From: Nitrospirae bacterium GWC2_57_9
GTDB taxonomy: Bacteria; Nitrospirota; UBA9217
Reading direction: 5' to 3'
Length of the DNA: 5,148 bases
NCBI GenBank assembly: GCA_001805085.1
Contig: MHEA01000148.1
Span: forward strand, 11,262-16,409
The notes beneath the pieces are model-generated. The model saw nothing but the letters and a program-made list of their open reading frames with translations, was not told where the DNA came from and searched no databases. The stretch's first letter is position 1; the number at the start of each line of letters is the position of its first letter. Both the position numbers and the translations under genes were made by a program. Below, piece after piece: positions 1 through 5,148 of this stretch.

Positions 1-2
1 GG

Positions 3-851
3 TACTCGAATTCTGCGCGAAGGATGGCTCTGTTCGGTGCTCTTCTTTTCGGCGTACATCCCATTCAGACCGAATCCGTGACCTACATCATCAGCCGCAG
101 CGAACTGCTGGCCACCTTTTTTTATCTCTCCACATTCCTCCTGTTCATCCGCGGCACCCAGTCGAAAAGCATTCGGTTCCATGGTGCGGCCCTCGTCACC
201 GCGATCCTGGCGGTCAGCTCGAAAGAGTGGGCGGTCACTCTGCCTGCGCTTCTTTTTATTTACGATCTGCTTTTCCTTTCCGGGGGGCGCCTGAAGGGCG
301 TTGTAGCACATTGGAAAGGATATCTTCTCGTTCTGGTTTCATGGGTGCCGCTCTTCTACTCGATCAGTCTGACGGCCAGCACCAATTCGACGATCGGGTT
401 TAACATGCCCGAAGCGGGCACCGGGCCGCAGTTGACCGCGTACACCTATTTGCTGACCTCGGCAAATGTCATATGGACCTATATCAGGCTTCTGTTCCTG
501 CCCATCAATCAGAACCTGGATTATGACTACCCCATCGCCACGACGCTGCTTCAGTTCCCGACCCTGCTTTCCTTCGTCGGCCATGTCGCCGTCATTGTCT
601 GTGCATTCTGGCTGTACCGCAAAAAAGGCTCGCTCCTGGTGCCCTTCGGCGTCGCCTGGTTCTATATCGGCCTTTCGCCGGTACAGAGCTTTGTTCCCAT
701 CAGGGATGTTATCTTCGAACATCGTCTCTATATGCCTTCCATCGGCTTCTTCATTGCATTCATAGCCGGCTATGAAGCGTATTTCGGATGGTTGGAAAGC
801 CGCTCGGCCCGGCGCACGGACCCGTCGGGGCAGCAGGCAGAAGCCCGGTAG
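3..851 (+). CDS. TMTC-like polytopic membrane protein (probable glycosyltransferase), 5' end outside window
   Basis: The frame is open to the left edge, so the true start lies upstream. The ATG at 24 falls inside a conserved block and is probably internal. Counting residues from that Met, the family signatures are HPIQTE at 12-17, RSELLA at 25-30, SSKEWAVTLP at 65-74, NLDYDYP at 164-170 and FEHRLYMPS at 231-239. These are typical of bacterial proteins that carry a multi-pass GT-C-like membrane region followed by TPR repeats, related in layout to eukaryotic TMTC O-mannosyltransferases. About eight hydrophobic segments are visible, near 31-43, 54-66, 71-86, 98-115, 139-160, 181-200, 206-225 and 236-256, so it sits in the inner membrane. 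The protein ends shortly after the FEHRLYMPS block in a polar tail (SARRTDPSGQQAEAR). The final helices and TPRs common in relatives are absent. The donor and acceptor cannot be told. The family call is fairly secure, the enzymatic role less so. Confidence 0.8.
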   Translation, partial: YSNSARRMALFGALLFGVHPIQTESVTYIISRSELLATFFYLSTFLLFIRGTQSKSIRFHGAALVTAILAVSSKEWAVTLPALLFIYDLLFLSGGRLKGVVAHWKGYLLVLVSWVPLFYSISLTASTNSTIGFNMPEAGTGPQLTAYTYLLTSANVIWTYIRLLFLPINQNLDYDYPIATTLLQFPTLLSFVGHVAVIVCAFWLYRKKGSLLVPFGVAWFYIGLSPVQSFVPIRDVIFEHRLYMPSIGFFIAFIAGYEAYFGWLESRSARRTDPSGQQAEAR

Positions 852-859
852 TCCCATCC

Positions 860-1987
860 ATGAAGATCGCTGAGATCGTTTCCACCTTTCCTCCCGTGCT
901 CGGCGGGATGGGCAGCGTTTGTTTTCATAATGCCCGGGAACTGGCGCGCAGGGGACATGACGTCACCGTCTTTACCATCCAATATCAGCACAGGGTCTTT
1001 CCGGACGATCCTCCCGGTCTCAAGGTCGTCAGGCTCGGTTCCCCCCTGATATACGGCGCCGGAGGTTTTTTCCCTCAGCTCTATACCCGATTAGCCGGTT
1101 TCGACTTCATCCACCTTCACTATCCCTTTTTCGGGGCGGCCGAATATGTCTACCTGGCTTCGCTCATCAGGAAACAGAAGTATTTTTTAAGCTATCACTG
1201 TGATGCTTTCGGAGACTCCGGACCCAGACGCGCGATCATCAGGCTGTACGAACACCTTCTGCTCAGGAAGATCCTGAGCAGGGCAAGCGGGATAGGCGCG
1301 GTCAGCATGGCCCATTTCTCAAGTTCGCGCGCTTCATCCCTGGTCCATCGCGAAAAGGTCGTCGAAATCCCGAACGGCGTGGATGCCGAGCTTTTTTGCC
1401 CGCGTGAAAAGGACCGGGCTCTGGTCGAGCGGTACGGTCTGCAGGACAAAATGGTCGTGCTCTTTGTGGGCAGGCTGCAGGACTGCAAGGGAATTGACGT
1501 CCTGATCGATGCTCTTTCCCTGCTCAGGAACGACAAGATCGTTCTGCTTGTGGTCGGCGGTGGATATTCGGATGAAAGGTACCGGGAAGAGGCGATAACG
1601 CGGGGAGTGCAGGACCGCGTCTTCTTCGTGGGTCCCGTTTCCCACGAGGAAGAGCTGCCGCGGTACTACAACGTCTGCGACCTGCTCGTCCTTCCCTCCA
1701 CGTATATGGAGTCGTTCTCTCTCGTGGTCCTGGAAGCCATGGCGTCGGCGAAACCGGTCGTGGTGTCTTCTCTCCCGGGACCTTCGCAACTGGTATCAGA
1801 TGGGACTGATGGACTGATCAGCAGGGCGGGCGACAGCAGGGACCTGTGCAGCAAAATCGAGCAACTTTGCGATTCGCCCGATAAACGGCGCCGGATGGGG
1901 TCCGCGGGGCGTGAAAAAGTGCTCCGCCGGTACGATTGGAGCGGGATTGGAAAGCAACTGGAGGACATCTTTACCGCGTCCCGCTGA
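860..1987 (+). CDS. GT4-family glycosyltransferase (GT-B fold)
   Basis: The 375-aa length is usual for a retaining GT4 (glycosyl transferases group 1) enzyme that moves a sugar from a nucleotide-sugar donor to a growing glycan or lipid-linked acceptor at the cytoplasmic face. The N-terminal Rossmann half starts MKIAEIVSTFPP, with the glycine loop GGMG at 15-18 and RRGHDV at 30-35. The C-terminal donor-binding half has IPNGVD at 170-175, VGRLQDCKGID at 203-213 (K210 in the usual phosphate-contacting spot) and the E-x7-E pair E284/E292 in ESFSLVVLEAMA. No signal peptide or membrane helix is seen. The ATG at 860 is chosen because it begins the canonical first beta strand; an in-frame ATG at 788 would add 24 unrelated residues. 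The Shine-Dalgarno is poor and the upstream stop is only 8 bases away, so translation is probably coupled to the membrane protein gene. The acceptor and the sugar cannot be read from sequence. Confidence 0.92.
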   Translation: MKIAEIVSTFPPVLGGMGSVCFHNARELARRGHDVTVFTIQYQHRVFPDDPPGLKVVRLGSPLIYGAGGFFPQLYTRLAGFDFIHLHYPFFGAAEYVYLASLIRKQKYFLSYHCDAFGDSGPRRAIIRLYEHLLLRKILSRASGIGAVSMAHFSSSRASSLVHREKVVEIPNGVDAELFCPREKDRALVERYGLQDKMVVLFVGRLQDCKGIDVLIDALSLLRNDKIVLLVVGGGYSDERYREEAITRGVQDRVFFVGPVSHEEELPRYYNVCDLLVLPSTYMESFSLVVLEAMASAKPVVVSSLPGPSQLVSDGTDGLISRAGDSRDLCSKIEQLCDSPDKRRRMGSAGREKVLRRYDWSGIGKQLEDIFTASR

Positions 1988-2034
1988 ATTCCGGAGTGAG
2001 CGCCCCGCAGCTTGTTCCAACCTTGAGAATCGAG

Positions 2035-2153
2035 ATTCCCTGCAGATGCCTATACGAACCTTCATTTGCTGCAGGGAGCTTCAATTATGGAGTGAGCTCA
2101 TTCCCCGCGGGTGCCTATACGGACCTTCACTTGCTGCAGAGAGCTTCAATTGG
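2035..2153. repeat. Imperfect tandem repeat, two copies with 65-bp period
   Basis: Copy one (2035-2086) and copy two (2100-2151) match at 46 of 52 positions by hand alignment, and all six differences are transitions. The core shared text includes TGCCTATACG, TTGCTGCAG and GAGCTTCAATT. Copy one holds a 9-bp inverted repeat, TCCCTGCAG (2037-2045) against CTGCAGGGA (2069-2077). The period is not divisible by three, so the unit would be read in different frames, which argues for a non-coding element. It lies between the converging ends of the glycosyltransferase and galE genes. No T-run follows any stem, so it is not a classical intrinsic terminator. It may be a copy of a genome-wide intergenic repeat or a local duplication; the window cannot tell. 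Confidence 0.75.
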
Positions 2154-2196
2154 AGCGGCCCGATAGGCCAAGGAGGCACCGGCTGGCCCGCCTCGA

Positions 2197-3195
2197 TCAC
2201 GAAATCGTTCTGCCCGGTCTTTTTTGTTCCCAGCGCCACGCATCTGCCACAATGGTCCTCAAATCATCATACCGGGGCTTCCATCCCAGAACATGCCGTA
2301 TGCGGTCCGCTTTCGCGATCAGCGTCGGAGGGTCTCCGGGCCTGCGCGCTGTTTCCCGTACCGGAAAGTTTACGCCCGTAACGACGCGCGCGGTTTCGAT
2401 GACTTCCTTTACGCTCGCGCCTCTGCCGTATCCGACGTTCAAAGTCGCCGATTCCCCGTTCGCCTCCAGATACCTGAGCCCGTCGAGATGGGCGGCAGAG
2501 AGGTCTTCGATATGGATGTAGTCCCGTATGCAGGTGCCGTCGGGCGTGGGATAATCGGTGCCGTACACGGTTATGCCTTCGCGCTCCCCTTTGGCGGCCT
2601 GCAGGATCAGCGGGATCAGGTGCGTCTCAGGTGAATGCCGCTCCCCCAATCTCCCCTGCGGGTCCGCAGCTGCGGCGTTGAAATACCTCAGTGCCACATA
2701 CCGCAGGCCGTGAGCATGAGCGACGTCTTTCAGAACCTGTTCGATCATCAGCTTCGAGGAACCGTAGGGGTTGATCGGGACCGTCGGCGAATCCTCGCCT
2801 GCGACCCCGCCGGGCGGGATCCCGTAGACCGCCGCGGTGCTCGAGAAAATGAACCGCTCCACGCCCGACCGAATGCATGCCGAGAGCAGGTTCATCGTGT
2901 TCGAGGTATTGTTCCTGTAGTATTTGAGCGGATCGCTTACGGACTCGGGTGCCACGATCGAAGCCGCGAAGTGGAGGACCGTCCGAATCCGGTGGCCCCG
3001 AAAAACATTCTCGAGGGCGTCCCCGTCGGCAAGGTCCGCCCTGATCAGCTCCTCGCCGTGGATGAGCGCGTCGGAGAACCCGCTGGAAAGATTATCAAAC
3101 ACGACGACGCTGCGGCCGGCTTCGTTTAACTGCCGGACCACATGGCTGCCTATGTAGCCGGCTCCGCCGGTTACGAGTATCTTTTCGTTGCTCAT
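2197..3195 (-). CDS. galE: UDP-glucose 4-epimerase
   Basis: This 332-aa extended short-chain dehydrogenase/reductase is close to the usual GalE length (about 330-340). It interconverts UDP-glucose and UDP-galactose in the cytosol using tightly bound NAD. The NAD-binding loop GGAGYIGS is at 10-17 and the strand-2 acidic residue is in VVFDNLSSGF at 31-40. The catalytic Ser/Thr position is T120 in FSSTAAVYG, and the YxxxK pair is Y144/K148 in NPYGSSK. The substrate-binding block YFNAAAADPQGRLGE is at 171-185 and RRPGDPP at 284-290, all in the expected order. The residue aligned by hand with E. coli Tyr299 is L292, so strict preference for unacetylated sugars cannot be assumed. The start at 3195 begins directly before the first Rossmann strand (KILVTGG); a purine-rich GAAAG lies just upstream as a weak ribosome site. 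The gene converges on the glycosyltransferase gene and diverges from the lipase gene. It probably supplies galactose-type donors for nearby glycan synthesis. Confidence 0.95.
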   Translation of the reverse strand: MSNEKILVTGGAGYIGSHVVRQLNEAGRSVVVFDNLSSGFSDALIHGEELIRADLADGDALENVFRGHRIRTVLHFAASIVAPESVSDPLKYYRNNTSNTMNLLSACIRSGVERFIFSSTAAVYGIPPGGVAGEDSPTVPINPYGSSKLMIEQVLKDVAHAHGLRYVALRYFNAAAADPQGRLGERHSPETHLIPLILQAAKGEREGITVYGTDYPTPDGTCIRDYIHIEDLSAAHLDGLRYLEANGESATLNVGYGRGASVKEVIETARVVTGVNFPVRETARRPGDPPTLIAKADRIRHVLGWKPRYDDLRTIVADAWRWEQKRPGRTIS

Positions 3196-3237
3196 TTCTT
3201 TCAGACCCGCCTTTCATCAAGAGGAACAACGTCTGTC

Positions 3238-3281
3238 CCGGAAACAGTAAAGACCGCAGCCTGCTCCGCTTCCGGAAACAG
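3238..3281. repeat. 10-bp direct repeat in the galE leader
   Basis: CCGGAAACAG occurs exactly twice, at 3238-3247 and 3272-3281, with starts 34 bp apart, or about three helical turns. The second copy lies inside the 8-bp palindrome TTCCGGAA (3270-3277). Both fall between the proposed galE promoter and its start codon. They could be binding half-sites for a regulator or a chance repeat in GC-rich DNA; no known regulator motif is recognised. Confidence 0.4.
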
Positions 3282-3285
3282 CCCT

Positions 3286-3300
3286 TTTCATACCATGAAA
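3286..3300. promoter_or_regulatory. Candidate operator, 15-bp palindrome over the galE -10 box
   Basis: TTTCAT-ACC-ATGAAA is a perfect inverted repeat with 6-bp arms and a 3-bp centre. It covers the proposed -10 hexamer of the minus-strand galE promoter (3287-3292). A repressor dimer bound here would be expected to block polymerase. The palindrome is seen directly; the regulatory role is inference, and no regulator gene is in the window. Confidence 0.4.
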
Positions 3301-3316
3301 CCGGCCTTCAGGTCAA
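3287..3316 (-). promoter_or_regulatory. Probable sigma70-type promoter for galE
   Basis: Read on the minus strand, TTGACC (3316-3311, five of six to consensus) is followed after 18 bases by TATGAA (3292-3287, four of six). The preceding TGG gives an extended -10 element. Transcription would begin near 3280, leaving a leader of about 85 bases before the galE ATG. The -35 box lies 18 bp from the -35 box of the divergent lipase promoter, and the AT-rich stretch around 3315-3329 is shared between them. Confidence 0.5.
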
Positions 3317-3334
3317 TATATACTAATTCGCTCC

Positions 3335-3363
3335 TTTACACTTTTGTTCGGGAATGCTATAGT
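3335..3363 (+). promoter_or_regulatory. Probable strong sigma70-type promoter for the lipase operon
   Basis: TTTACA (3335-3340) and TATAGT (3358-3363) each match five of six consensus bases and are separated by an optimal 17 bp. The TGC just before the -10 adds an extended -10 motif. Transcription should start near 3370, giving a short leader of about 26 bases that carries the ribosome site at 3385-3390. AT-rich sequence just upstream (about 3315-3329) could act as an UP element. Confidence 0.7.
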
Positions 3364-3384
3364 TTCCCCAGCCGTTTTCGGCAC

Positions 3385-3390
3385 GAGGAG
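3385..3390 (+). promoter_or_regulatory. Ribosome binding site deciding the lipase start
   Basis: GAGGAG ends 5 bases before the ATG at 3396, which is normal spacing, but only 2 bases before the in-frame GTG at 3393. This favours the ATG as the start of the patatin-like gene. Confidence 0.75.
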
Positions 3391-3395
3391 CAGTG

Positions 3396-4355
3396 ATGGA
3401 ACCAAAGGTATGTTTAGCACTGGGCGGCGGCGCCGCGCGCGGTCTGGCCCATCTCGGAGTGCTCAAGGTCTTCGAGGACGCCAGAGTTCCCATCGATATG
3501 ATCGCCGGCACCAGCCTGGGCGCGCTGATCGGCGGACTGTATGCGTCCCAACCCGACGCTTCCTACTGGACAGCCCGGATCGAGCAGTATCTGCGCAGTT
3601 TTCGCTCGCGCAAGACGCGGCTCGAGTTCATCAGGAGGCTCGAACAGCCTGAAAGCAGGAACCATGGCTTTTTCAGCGACATGGCGAACCTGATCCGGAA
3701 GGGATATTTCTGGGGAATCACGGCCACGAAACCCGCCTTCATATCCGAAAAAGAATATGAAGAATTCATTTATCCCCTGATCCCCGCCTCCAACATCGAA
3801 GAAACAAAGATAGCCTTCGCCTGCGTTGCCACCGACATCCGGAATGGCAAACGGGTCGTCTACCGCAGCGGCCCGCTGCGGCGTGCGATCAGCGCCAGTT
3901 GCGCCTTGCCCGGGATCTTTCCCCCTGTGGCAGACGGCGACATGCTGCTGGTGGACGGCGGCTGGGTGGAGCGGGTTCCCGTGCGCTGCGCCAGGGACAT
4001 GGGCGCTGATATCGTGATCGCCGTGGACGTGTCGAGCGAGATCGGGAGGTTCGAAGAAAAATTCGGGCTCGACGTGGTCATGCGGGCGGATGCGGTCTCC
4101 CGCATCTATCTGAACGAGCTCCTGCTCCGGGAAGCTGATATGGTGATCCATCCTGCCGTAGGCGCGACCCACTGGGCTGATTTCAGCAATCCCCGCGAGC
4201 TTATCCGCCAGGGAGAGACGGCGGCGCTCGAAAAGCTCGTTTCGATCCGGACGGTCATTTTCCGGTCCTCTCTGAGCCAGGCTGCTCCCAAAACGCTGGT
4301 AAAACACATCAAGGACATCAAGGACAGGATCATCGAGAAGGTCGTGGGAAAATAG
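3396..4355 (+). CDS. Patatin-like phospholipase/esterase (RssA/NTE type)
   Basis: This 319-aa alpha/beta hydrolase of the patatin family uses a Ser-Asp dyad to hydrolyse acyl esters, typically phospholipids or lysophospholipids. The oxyanion loop GGGAARG is at 10-16, the nucleophile S40 lies in GTSLG (38-42), and D187 lies in the DGG motif (187-189). The block ASCALPGIFPP (168-178) precedes it and GADIVIAVD (203-211) follows, as in E. coli RssA, which is slightly shorter. No signal peptide or membrane helix is visible, so it is probably cytosolic or peripheral. The last 35 or so residues are basic (KHIKDIKDRIIEKVVGK) and could be a membrane-contacting amphipathic helix, which is inference. 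It has its own promoter and is followed after 23 bases by a glycerophosphodiesterase gene on the same strand, which supports a lipid-turnover role. The natural substrate is unknown. Confidence 0.92.
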   Translation: MEPKVCLALGGGAARGLAHLGVLKVFEDARVPIDMIAGTSLGALIGGLYASQPDASYWTARIEQYLRSFRSRKTRLEFIRRLEQPESRNHGFFSDMANLIRKGYFWGITATKPAFISEKEYEEFIYPLIPASNIEETKIAFACVATDIRNGKRVVYRSGPLRRAISASCALPGIFPPVADGDMLLVDGGWVERVPVRCARDMGADIVIAVDVSSEIGRFEEKFGLDVVMRADAVSRIYLNELLLREADMVIHPAVGATHWADFSNPRELIRQGETAALEKLVSIRTVIFRSSLSQAAPKTLVKHIKDIKDRIIEKVVGK

Positions 4356-4363
4356 TTTTTCCC
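4346..4363 (+). other. Small hairpin enclosing the lipase stop codon
   Basis: GGGAAAA (4346-4352) pairs perfectly with TTTTCCC (4357-4363), leaving a 4-base loop TAGT that contains the TAG stop. The stem is A/U-rich and no T-run follows the closing CCC, so it is a weak candidate for attenuation or mRNA end protection rather than a clear terminator. Confidence 0.35.
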
Positions 4364-4378
4364 TCATGATCAGGTATA

Positions 4379-5092
4379 ATGAGAATGCCTATCCCGCTTA
4401 TCATTGCCCATCGGGGCGATTCCTCCAACGCACTGGAAAATTCCCTCGAAGCATTCAGGCTTGCCCTTGCGGTCCCCGCGGACATGATCGAGCTCGATCT
4501 GCGCATGAGCAGGGACGGCGGCCTGTACGTAATGCACGACAGGCAGACCGGCAGGACCGCGGACCCGGACATCGATATTGAAGGGGCAACAGCGCGAGAC
4601 CTTGCCGGCGTCAGGCTCAGGAACGGAGAGCCAATACCGTCCTTTGATGACGTCGTCAGGCTGTGCGCCGGGAAGGTCCGCATCAACATCGAGGTCAAGA
4701 GCGACGGCGCCGGTACCGCTCTCTCTCGCCATCTGCAACAGGCGGACCTCCTCGCACCGGTCGTCGTTTCCTCCTTCATGGAATCCGAGGTCCGCAACCT
4801 GCGTGCCGCTCTGCCCGGGATCGCCTGCGCCGTCATTTACGACACCTTTTCTCCCCGCCTTATAGCCGGATACCGGTCAAAGGGATATTCCCTGATCAGC
4901 CTGAGGAAGAATACCGTGACCGAGCCCCTGGTCGCGGCCTGCCACGGGGAGGAGATAGGCATCTATGTATGGACCGTTGACAAGGAAGACGAAATGCAGC
5001 GTTGCATCGAATGGGGAGTCGACGGCATCTACACCAACAAACCCGCGCAGTTGCGCGATCTGTTGAAAAAGGCGCGTGCTACAGGTTCGTAA
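4379..5092 (+). CDS. Glycerophosphodiester phosphodiesterase, cytosolic (UgpQ-like)
   Basis: This 237-aa TIM-barrel GDPD enzyme hydrolyses glycerophosphodiesters such as glycerophosphoethanolamine to sn-glycerol-3-phosphate and an alcohol, with a divalent metal. The hallmark residues are H11-R12-G13, then E20-N21-S22 (the ENT-type motif), E38/D40 in MIELDL, the catalytic H53 in VMHD, E105/K107 in NIEVK, W198 in VWTVD, and DGIYTNKP at 215-222. Length and the lack of a signal peptide fit the short cytosolic UgpQ type rather than the periplasmic GlpQ type. The start is uncertain by two codons: AGGT (4372-4375) lies 3 bases before the ATG at 4379 and 9 before the one at 4385. It sits 23 bases downstream of the patatin-like lipase and is probably co-transcribed with it, so it could act on the deacylated product. 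Confidence 0.94.
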   Translation: MRMPIPLIIAHRGDSSNALENSLEAFRLALAVPADMIELDLRMSRDGGLYVMHDRQTGRTADPDIDIEGATARDLAGVRLRNGEPIPSFDDVVRLCAGKVRINIEVKSDGAGTALSRHLQQADLLAPVVVSSFMESEVRNLRAALPGIACAVIYDTFSPRLIAGYRSKGYSLISLRKNTVTEPLVAACHGEEIGIYVWTVDKEDEMQRCIEWGVDGIYTNKPAQLRDLLKKARATGS

Positions 5093-5111
5093 AAAGGCCT
5101 GTCAGAAGAAC

Positions 5112-5116
5112 AGGAG
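5112..5116 (+). promoter_or_regulatory. Ribosome binding site of the last gene, partly within a short stem
   Basis: AGGAG ends 5 bases before the ATG at 5122, a near-ideal spacing that supports a real gene start. The stem CCTGT (5098-5102) / ACAGG (5110-5114), with a 7-base loop, would hide part of this site. At only five base pairs, the effect is probably modest. Confidence 0.65.
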
Positions 5117-5121
5117 AAGCG

Positions 5122-5148
5122 ATGTCAAGGGGGGCAGCAGAGAACGAC
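5122..5148 (+). CDS. Start of an unidentified gene, truncated by the window edge
   Basis: ATG at 5122 opens nine in-frame codons (MSRGAAEND) to the end of the window. It is supported by the well-spaced AGGAG upstream and by its position 29 bases after the GDPD stop on the same strand. It is therefore the likely third gene of the lipase-GDPD operon. Nine residues are too few to assign any family. Confidence 0.6.

Noticed and set aside
788..859. Earlier in-frame ATG for the glycosyltransferase, adding 24 residues
   Set aside because: The extra residues overlap the end of the upstream gene and do not resemble GT4 N-termini. The ATG at 860 begins the canonical first beta strand.
2010..2160. Integron attC site or mobile-element end as an explanation of the intergenic repeat
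   Set aside because: No paired RYYYAAC/GTTRRRY core sites, terminal inverted repeats, flanking target duplication or transposase/integrase gene is visible.
2173..2194. GAGGC/GCCTC stem just beyond the galE stop, considered as a galE terminator
   Set aside because: It has only 5 base pairs around a 12-base loop and no T-run follows on the minus strand, so it does not meet intrinsic terminator criteria.
1911..2381. Plus-strand open frames across the intergenic repeat, encoding short repeated peptides such as MPIRTF
   Set aside because: The frame shifts between repeat copies because the period is 65 bp. The frames also run into galE in antisense and overlap the GT4 end, and no ribosome site supports them.
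3414..4367. Long minus-strand open frame (about 317 codons) covering almost all of the lipase gene
   Set aside because: It is antisense to a clear patatin-family gene, its translation shows no recognisable domain, and such frames are common opposite GC-rich genes.
4375..4380. Perfect TATAAT just upstream of and overlapping the GDPD start
   Set aside because: No -35-like hexamer lies 16-18 bases upstream. A start from this box would fall at or after the start codon, so chance is more likely than a promoter.

Overview
This is a GC-rich bacterial window with strongly G/C-biased third codon positions. It holds four complete or near-complete protein genes and the first nine codons of a further one. 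Gene content and motif style resemble anaerobic or environmental Gram-negative lineages such as Nitrospirota or the former Deltaproteobacteria. That placement is an impression from protein flavour only; no rRNA or marker gene is present.

Left part (3-1987, + strand): the 3' portion of a polytopic membrane protein with the signature blocks of the bacterial TMTC-like, TPR-associated glycosyltransferase group. It is followed after 8 bases by a complete GT4-type (GT-B fold) glycosyltransferase. The pair looks like the end of a glycan or cell-surface polysaccharide operon. The membrane protein stops before the last helices and TPR repeats that usually follow in its family.

Middle (1988-2196): a short convergent intergenic gap containing an imperfect 65-bp-period tandem repeat. 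It reads as non-coding, because the period is not a multiple of three. Next comes galE on the minus strand (3195-2197), a UDP-glucose 4-epimerase that could supply UDP-galactose-type donors to the glycosyltransferases on its left.

Right part (3196-5148): a roughly 200-base divergent control region with two back-to-back sigma70-type promoters. The one driving galE is overlapped by a palindromic operator candidate. The other drives a patatin-like (RssA/NTE-type) serine lipase, then a cytosolic glycerophosphodiester phosphodiesterase, then a gene that runs off the window. Lipase plus GDPD make chemical sense as consecutive steps in phospholipid turnover: deacylation to a glycerophosphodiester, then release of glycerol-3-phosphate.

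No RNA gene, CRISPR array, insertion sequence or phage gene was found. Most of the window is ordinary. The points most worth a second look are the shortened membrane protein, the intergenic repeat and the divergent control region. I see no clear evidence of an undescribed multi-gene system.
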